This document shows, one piece after another, positions 42,348 to 46,875 of a stretch of DNA of 46,875 bases; within the stretch, counting starts at the first letter, position 1; the number at the start of each line of letters is the position of its first letter. Made by a program: the position numbers and the translations under genes. The DNA comes from Candidatus Desulfacyla euxinica. GTDB taxonomy: Bacteria; Desulfobacterota; DSM-4660; Desulfatiglandales; Desulfatiglandaceae. Under the pieces are notes generated by a model, which saw only the letters and a list, made by a program, of their open reading frames with translations, was not told the DNA's origin and ran no database searches. The stretch is taken from positions 1 to 46,875 of the forward strand of contig JACNJD010000252.1 of NCBI GenBank assembly GCA_014382715.1, written 5' to 3'.

Positions 42348-43304
42348 CTAATATTCAATAAGCGAATTGCGGCCTATTTTCCCCGGAGAAGCAAAACCGG
42401 TCATGGACATGAGCCGTTTCATCTCTTGTGTCATCTGTTGGATAACCTCCTTGACGCCTTCGCTGCCATCGGCTGCCAGTCCGTGAAGGATCGGTCTTCC
42501 CAGGCCTACCAATGTGGCCCCGAATGCCAGACCTTTAAAAGCATCACTCCCGCGCCGGAATCCCCCGTCCACTAATATTACGGTTTCGCCCTTTGCAACC
42601 GAGACAATTTCATCCATGACCTGGAAGGGATGGGGAAGATAATCCAGGGTATGTGCCCCATGATTGGACACGAAGATGGCATCAGCACCCGCTTCAATGG
42701 ATTTTTCAGCGTCCTCTTTGCCCAGTACACCTTTGAATATCAACGGGACGGACACATTCTTTCTAATCTCCTTGAGCTCTTCGAGAGAGAGCGGTGAGCA
42801 GTCAAAGGCCATCTGTTTATCATGTACTTTGGTCCCCTGTCCGGAATCGATTTCAATGCCGAGCCAGTTGACACCTGCGGCCTGGATTTCATCGATAGCT
42901 TTGAACATCATCGGGCGGTCTTTGAATGGCTTTACATTTGCGGCTAAAGCTACCCCTGTTTCTGCAATAGCCTTCAGATCCTGGGGTATGGGGGTGCCGG
43001 TCCACATGAGGCTCCCCGCCGCTTTCAGACCATCTGCCACTTGCATGAGACCGTCATCAACTATCGCGGGGATAGGCATGGTCATGGAAGACATGATAAT
43101 TGGTGTACTCAAGTTAACGCCTAAAACAGAGCAATCCGTTTCCACTTCGACCCCGTCAATACAACGCTGTCTGATGGTGTATCGATCAAGGACATTGCGG
43201 TTGTTTGAGAGGACAAATTCCGTCTCCACCCCATCCAGCAACCACCCAATGTCACGGCTTCTTATTTCAGCTTCTCCTTTTTGGTAAATTTCCGTCAATT
43301 CCAT
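42348..43304 (-). CDS. FMN-dependent 2-hydroxyacid dehydrogenase/oxidase-like protein
   Basis: A 318-residue TIM-barrel flavoprotein. The ATG at 43304 (MELTEIYQKG) has GGAGG 8 nt upstream; the longer frame begins 14 codons earlier without such a site. IIMSSMTMPIP (about 77) binds FMN, LIFKGVLGKEDAEKSIEAGA and VSNHGAHTLDYLPH (about 214) carry the catalytic His-Gly-x-x-x-Leu-Asp motif in variant form, and VILVDGGFRRGSDAFKGLAFGA is the phosphate site. It is about 50 residues shorter than glycolate oxidase, so the exact substrate is uncertain. Lactate oxidation is a fair guess; type 2 IPP isomerase is the alternative. Confidence 0.85.
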   Translation of the reverse strand: MELTEIYQKGEAEIRSRDIGWLLDGVETEFVLSNNRNVLDRYTIRQRCIDGVEVETDCSVLGVNLSTPIIMSSMTMPIPAIVDDGLMQVADGLKAAGSLMWTGTPIPQDLKAIAETGVALAANVKPFKDRPMMFKAIDEIQAAGVNWLGIEIDSGQGTKVHDKQMAFDCSPLSLEELKEIRKNVSVPLIFKGVLGKEDAEKSIEAGADAIFVSNHGAHTLDYLPHPFQVMDEIVSVAKGETVILVDGGFRRGSDAFKGLAFGATLVGLGRPILHGLAADGSEGVKEVIQQMTQEMKRLMSMTGFASPGKIGRNSLIEY

Positions 43305-43340
43305 TTTTTCTATCCTCCTGTTAATGGTTATTGTTATCTT

Positions 43341-43480
43341 CGACAAACTCGCAAAAAGTCACTGGCTCGTTTTCGTCATTCCCGCGAACGCGGGAATCCA
43401 TGGAATCATCTCGCGGCGGCAGGACTGGACTCCCGCGTTCGCGGGAGTGACGGCCTTTGAACTTTTTTACAGGCGTATCA
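43341..43480. repeat. MITE/REP-like element with two GC-rich hairpins
   Basis: GCAAAAAGTC (43351-43360) leads to GTCATTCCCGCG AA CGCGGGAAT (43375-43398), then TCCCGCG TT CGCGGGAGTGAC (43431-43451), and ACTTTTTTAC (43461-43470) at the far end. The arrangement matches the element at 39546-39692 and the shorter one at 29942-30014. Confidence 0.7.
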
Positions 43481-43540
43481 ATTTTGTCCTTGTCCCTAAC
43501 CCTGAATCCCGCTTTCAGCGGGAAACATGTGAACGCTTAC

Positions 43541-44614
43541 CTATTTCTCAAACATTTTTTTATAGTCGTCGTAACCCTCCTTTTCCAGGTCTTCCCTCTG
43601 AATAAAACGAAGGGAGGCAGAGTTAATACAGTAACGTAATCCTGATGGTTCAGGCCCGTCAGGAAACAGATGCCCGAGATGAGAATCGGCATGTCTGCTT
43701 CTCACCTCTGTCCTTTTCATAAAAAGAGTTCTATCTTCAATCTCAACAATATTTTCCGGTTCAAGGGGTTTTGAAAAGCTTGGCCATCCTGTTTTGGAAT
43801 CATACTTGTCAGTAGAGATAAAAAGAGGTTCCCCGGAAGCTATATCAACATAGATCCCCTCCTTTTTGTTATTCCAGTATTCATTGGCAAATGGCCTTTC
43901 CGTGGCGTTTTCCCGGGTTACCTTGTATTGCAACGGTGTCAATCTCTTCTTTAACTCCTCTTCAGACAGTTTCTTGTATTTGCTGCTATGGTTCCTGGAT
44001 ACTTCAACTGGAGTTTTATCCTTCCATACATTTTTCAAGTATTGATCGCGACCGGAACCGCGTTTGTACTGTTTATACCCCATGGGATTTTTCCGGTGGT
44101 AATCCTGATGATAACCTTCTGCCTGATAAAATTTGGAGGCCCTGATAATTTCTGTAACAATCGGCTTATCATATATCCCGGAGTTATCAAGATCTGCCCT
44201 GGATTTCTCTGCTAAAGTCTTTTGCTCTTCATTATAATAAAAAATTGCCGTTCTGTACTGTGGGCCCCTGTCCGCAAATTGCCCACCTGGATCAGTCGGA
44301 TCAATCTGCCTCCAGAACAGATCGAGAATCTCTGAATAAGTTGCCCTGGAAGGGTCAAAGATCACCTGGACGGCCTCCACATGACCGGTCTTTCCACTTG
44401 AGACCTCCTCATATGTAGGGTCTTTTTCATGACCGCCTGTATAACCTGATACAACGTCCAAAACCCCTTTTAGTTGCTCAAAAGGATGCTCCATACACCA
44501 GAAACAACCTCCGGCAAAAGTCGCCTTGCCAAGTTTAGTTTGAGCTTCTGAATGGCTATGCATCAGTACCAGGGCGGGTAGTAAAAAGAAAATTTTACTG
44601 CTTATGCCAAACAT
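43541..44614 (-). CDS. msrAB: Bifunctional peptide methionine sulfoxide reductase MsrA/MsrB, exported
   Basis: A 357-residue fusion. An N-terminal hydrophobic segment (about 6-20) with SEAQ|TK suggests export. MsrA follows with [14 protein letters not shown] (about 35-48), where Cys in GCFWC is the catalytic residue. MsrB follows ([18 protein letters not shown], about 227) with catalytic Cys in [13 protein letters not shown]. Both catalytic residues are Cys, not Sec. It repairs methionine S- and R-sulfoxides in periplasmic proteins. It starts 27 nt after arsS, in the same minus-strand run. Confidence 0.94.
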   Translation of the reverse strand: MFGISSKIFFLLPALVLMHSHSEAQTKLGKATFAGGCFWCMEHPFEQLKGVLDVVSGYTGGHEKDPTYEEVSSGKTGHVEAVQVIFDPSRATYSEILDLFWRQIDPTDPGGQFADRGPQYRTAIFYYNEEQKTLAEKSRADLDNSGIYDKPIVTEIIRASKFYQAEGYHQDYHRKNPMGYKQYKRGSGRDQYLKNVWKDKTPVEVSRNHSSKYKKLSEEELKKRLTPLQYKVTRENATERPFANEYWNNKKEGIYVDIASGEPLFISTDKYDSKTGWPSFSKPLEPENIVEIEDRTLFMKRTEVRSRHADSHLGHLFPDGPEPSGLRYCINSASLRFIQREDLEKEGYDDYKKMFEK

Positions 44615-44632
44615 ATTGAATCCCTAATCCCC

Positions 44633-44648
44633 AACCCGAACTCAGGTC
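44633..44648 (-). promoter_or_regulatory. Candidate bacterial SECIS element of arsS
   Basis: On the mRNA, GACCT (44648-44644) can pair with GGGTT (44637-44633) using two G-U pairs, around loop GAGTTC. The loop begins 20 nt after the TGA and starts with G. It is weaker than the ogt hairpin, so support rests mainly on the conserved protein motif. Confidence 0.45.
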
Positions 44649-45655
44649 TTTATTGCTCCACCTCATGTAAACCCTGTTCCTGCCGTACAGGTATAGCAGT
44701 GGTCTGCCACAGAAATTGGGCTTCCAGGGTCCGGGGGTCCTGTCATTTCAGTAATATGGACTTTCCCCCCTCCCATATAAAGACCTTTTGCTAAATTGAA
44801 ATCGCAATCATAAAGATATCCGTTCCAGGAGACTGAAACCATTGTCCGGCACATGACCCTCTCGACCGCACATGGATTAAAACCCGAAGAGAGTTGTTCG
44901 ATATATCTGTCCAGGTTTCCTGATTCCAAAAGCCAATCGCGAAATCTTCCCAAAGGAACGTTTGCGAAAGTAAAAAGGTTGTTAAATACGACCCCCCATT
45001 TTTTTAACAAAACCTCACGGAATCTCTTTTCGGTTTCAGACTGTGATGATGGGAGAAATGCGCCGGTCGGGTTCGAGACCAGATTGAGTTCCAGCCCGGA
45101 TCTGTCCGATCCATACCCAAGTGAGTTAAGTTTTTTCAGGGCGGTGATACTCGTGTTGAAGATCCCCCGACCACGCTGCGATTCTGTCTGGGCCTCGTTC
45201 AGGGAAGGGAAAGAGGCCACAATTGCCACACCATATTCTTTGAAGAGTTCAGACAGATGGTTTTGTTTGCCGTCATAGAGGGCGGAGAGGTTTGATCGGA
45301 TTATGATTCTCGGTGCCAGTGGGGAGAGTCTTTCAATTAGATCAGGAAGGTTAATATTCAGTTCAGGAGCTCCGCCAGTTATGTCTATGACCTCAAAAGA
45401 ACACCTCTTTGCATAATCTACGATCTGGGCTGCGGTTTCGGAATTCATATTCTCCTTGCGTCCGGGTCCGGTGTTCAGATGACAGTGCCGGCATGTCTGG
45501 TTGCATAATAATCCCATATTAATCTGCAAGGTGGTGGTTTGATCACGTTCCAGCTTAAGACCGTGCGTGGCTAAGGTCTGGTGAAAAGGCTCAATTGCCA
45601 TGGCCCTTTTCTCACAACCCCTGTCTATGATTTTTGATGATTTCGCGGGAGCCAT
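44642..45655 (-). CDS. arsS: Arsenosugar biosynthesis radical SAM (seleno)protein ArsS; TGA (44665-44663) predicted Sec
   Basis: A 337-residue protein with read-through. LLCNQTCRHCHLNTGPGR (about 50-67) is the radical SAM CxxxCxxC site, with ITGGAPELN downstream. The C-terminal domain has CAVERVMCRTMVSVSW, DCDFN and HCYTCTAGTG. Translation then reads FT, TGA, GGAIKT and a real stop. The family normally ends CTAGxGSSCGGA, and many members are annotated as selenoproteins at this Cys, so TGA is most likely Sec. The ATG at 45655 has a weak ribosome site; MAIEPFHQ at 45604 is an alternative. It probably adds a 5-deoxyadenosyl group to a dimethylated arsenical. Confidence 0.88.
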
Positions 45656-45675
45656 TGTTAACTCATTTTTTGTAT

Positions 45676-46008
45676 TTACATGGAAAGCTTTTCTGCAATG
45701 TTTCGCATCTGAATACCATGGACAAGTGATGCGCCACCTCTGATAGCCGTTACCACATGAATCGCCTCGGTCATCTCGGCCACATTAGATCCCTTTTCCA
45801 GACAGGATTGTGTAAAGGCATCAATGCAGTAAGGACACTGGATGGTGTGGGCCACGGCAAGGGCAATGAGAGATTTCTCCCTTTCCGTCAGTTCTCCTTC
45901 AGAAAATACGGCCCCGTAATAATCAAAAAACTTGTCAGCTAAATCGGATGCTTCCTTCCCGATCTCTTCAAATTTTGGAAGGTCTTCAGGTTTGTAATAA
46001 GTCTCCAT
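45676..46008 (-). CDS. Arsenosugar-associated carboxymuconolactone decarboxylase-like protein (AhpD fold)
   Basis: A 110-residue AhpD-fold protein. The ATG at 46008 (METYYKPEDL) lies 8 nt after GGGAG; an ATG seven codons earlier overlaps that site. The CPYCIDAF motif (about 61-68) gives the redox CxxC plus a nearby acid and a His in HVVTAIRGGASLVHG. Proteins of this type next to arsS are annotated as arsenosugar-associated (ArsCMD). Its 5' end overlaps the zwf end by 23 nt and arsS follows after 20 nt, so the three genes are likely co-transcribed. Confidence 0.85.
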   Translation of the reverse strand: METYYKPEDLPKFEEIGKEASDLADKFFDYYGAVFSEGELTEREKSLIALAVAHTIQCPYCIDAFTQSCLEKGSNVAEMTEAIHVVTAIRGGASLVHGIQMRNIAEKLSM

Positions 46009-46875
46009 TGGAAAATTCTCCCTTCTCATTATTTGTCAGCTCCTTAAAAGCCTCCGGGCCCCAGCTGCCTGACTCATAGGGAAAAAGCAATTTTGAGCGA
46101 TCGTCGCATGTTTCACATCCCTTCAAAATGGGGGTCAGAAAGGCCCAGCAAAGCTCTACACCGTCCTGCCGCCAAAAGAGCATGTGATCCCCCAACATCA
46201 CATCTAAAAGTACTTTTTCATAGGCGTCCAGCACGGGACCGATATAGTTCTGGTTATAATTAAAATCCATTGTCACCGACCTTAAACAGACCCTGGCGCC
46301 AGGATTCTTTGTCTGAAATGTCAACGATATTTTTTCATCCGGATAAATGCTCAGAATTAGTCGATTGGCAGTGATGTGTTCACCTAAAGTCTTGCGAAAC
46401 ATAGAATGAGGGACCTCTTTAAACTGGATAACTATTTCGGTGCGTTTCCTGGCCAGTCTCTTCCCCGATGTGAGCAAAAAGGGCACACCCTGCCAGCGCC
46501 AGTTGTCTAAGAAAATTTTCATCATGGCAAATGTGGGAGTCAAAGATTCCGGGTTGATGTCAGCTTCATCGCGATAGGCCGGGACCCTCTTACCATCAAT
46601 GATGCCGGCGGCGTATTGTCCAAGGATCAGGTAGTCTTGTAGATCAGCGGTGGGAAAAGGCCTCATAGTCCTGTACACCTTAACTTTCTCGTCACGAACC
46701 CGATCGGCCTGGAACAGAGAAGGGGGATCCATGGCCGTCAGGGCAAGGATCTGCATCATATGGTTCTGGAACATATCTCTCAAAACACCTGCCTGTTCGT
46801 AGTATCCCGCCCTGTGCTCTACACCGAGGGTTTCAGCGGCAGTGATACTCACATGGTCAATGTATCTTCTGTTCC
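45986..46875 (-). CDS. zwf: Glucose-6-phosphate 1-dehydrogenase, N-terminal part cut by window edge
   Basis: Only the last 296 codons are in the window. The visible part begins NRRYIDHVSITAAETLGVEH, the strongly conserved G6PD stretch after the catalytic RIDHYLGK site, and goes on with GYYEQAGVLRDMFQNHMMQ, TSGKRLARKRTEIVIQFK and VLLDVMLGDHMLFWR. The catalytic Lys/His lie outside. It oxidises glucose-6-phosphate to 6-phosphogluconolactone with NADP or NAD, supplying reducing power. It leads into the arsCMD-arsS-msrAB run. Confidence 0.95.
   Translation of the reverse strand, partial: NRRYIDHVSITAAETLGVEHRAGYYEQAGVLRDMFQNHMMQILALTAMDPPSLFQADRVRDEKVKVYRTMRPFPTADLQDYLILGQYAAGIIDGKRVPAYRDEADINPESLTPTFAMMKIFLDNWRWQGVPFLLTSGKRLARKRTEIVIQFKEVPHSMFRKTLGEHITANRLILSIYPDEKISLTFQTKNPGARVCLRSVTMDFNYNQNYIGPVLDAYEKVLLDVMLGDHMLFWRQDGVELCWAFLTPILKGCETCDDRSKLLFPYESGSWGPEAFKELTNNEKGEFSNGDLLQT

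Noticed and set aside
43541-44614. Selenocysteine in MsrA or MsrB
   Set aside because: Both catalytic positions (GCFWC and RYCINS) are coded by Cys, and the stop is a plain TAG.

Overview
The window looks like chromosome from a strictly or facultatively anaerobic Desulfobacterota (deltaproteobacterial, sulfate-reducer-like) organism. This is inferred from gene content: molybdenum hydroxylase with NuoEFG-like partners, GlcD/CCG-type hydroxyacid oxidation, oxidative TCA genes, an arsenosugar gene pair and, most tellingly, two in-frame TGA codons exactly where family members have a functional cysteine. No rRNA, tRNA or CRISPR array was recognised. GTG and TTG starts with good Shine-Dalgarno sequences are common.

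Layout. (1) 1-6824, minus strand: one operon for a Zn alcohol dehydrogenase, three NuoG/NuoE/NuoF-like subunits and a three-subunit xanthine-dehydrogenase-family molybdenum hydroxylase (medium subunit cut by the window edge); the [2Fe-2S] subunit carries an N-terminal C2H2-type zinc finger. (2) 6910-14008: an FCD-type GntR regulator diverges from a ribose-type ABC transporter (binding protein, double ATPase, two permeases) and an HMGL/LeuA-like enzyme; a consensus-like promoter with a perfect palindrome over its start site lies between them. (3) 14323-21539: GlcD-like and GlcF-like 2-hydroxyacid oxidation pair, LarA-like isomerase, ModF-like double ATPase, and an IlvD/EDD dehydratase on the other strand with a decayed GlcD C-terminus just upstream. 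Regions 1-3 read as uptake and oxidation of a polyol, sugar or sugar acid; the substrate is not known. (4) 21744-31663: alpha/beta hydrolase, then a plus-strand block of EboC-like UbiA prenyltransferase, a small unknown protein, EboB-like TatD hydrolase, EboF-like phosphodiesterase, a membrane protein joining a CuA-like cupredoxin to a NosR/NapH-like polyferredoxin, a seven-repeat FG-GAP protein and a TPR protein. This is the best candidate for an undescribed envelope or redox system. (5) 31786-35970: a patchwork with a truncated AraC/GlxA regulator, two MORN-repeat proteins, a DUF3795-type protein, a possible transposase relic, an amidase and a broken PAS-like gene. (6) 35979-46875: AI-2E-type exporter; an AdaA-AlkA fusion gene followed by an O6-alkylguanine methyltransferase whose catalytic Cys codon is TGA; icd and gltA converging; an FMN 2-hydroxyacid dehydrogenase; and a minus-strand run zwf - arsCMD - arsS (with a C-terminal TGA/Sec) - msrAB.

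How parts fit together. ADH plus molybdenum hydroxylase would take an alcohol to an acid, with electrons reaching NAD(P) through the NuoEFG-like module. The LarA-like enzyme and the GlcD/GlcF pair would isomerise and oxidise 2-hydroxyacids, and gltA/icd feed the TCA cycle. The AdaA-AlkA/Sec-methyltransferase pair is a compact alkylation-repair operon. REP/MITE-like hairpin elements sharing a GTCATTCCCGCG core, some with GCAAAAAGTC-type ends, recur in three intergenic spaces.
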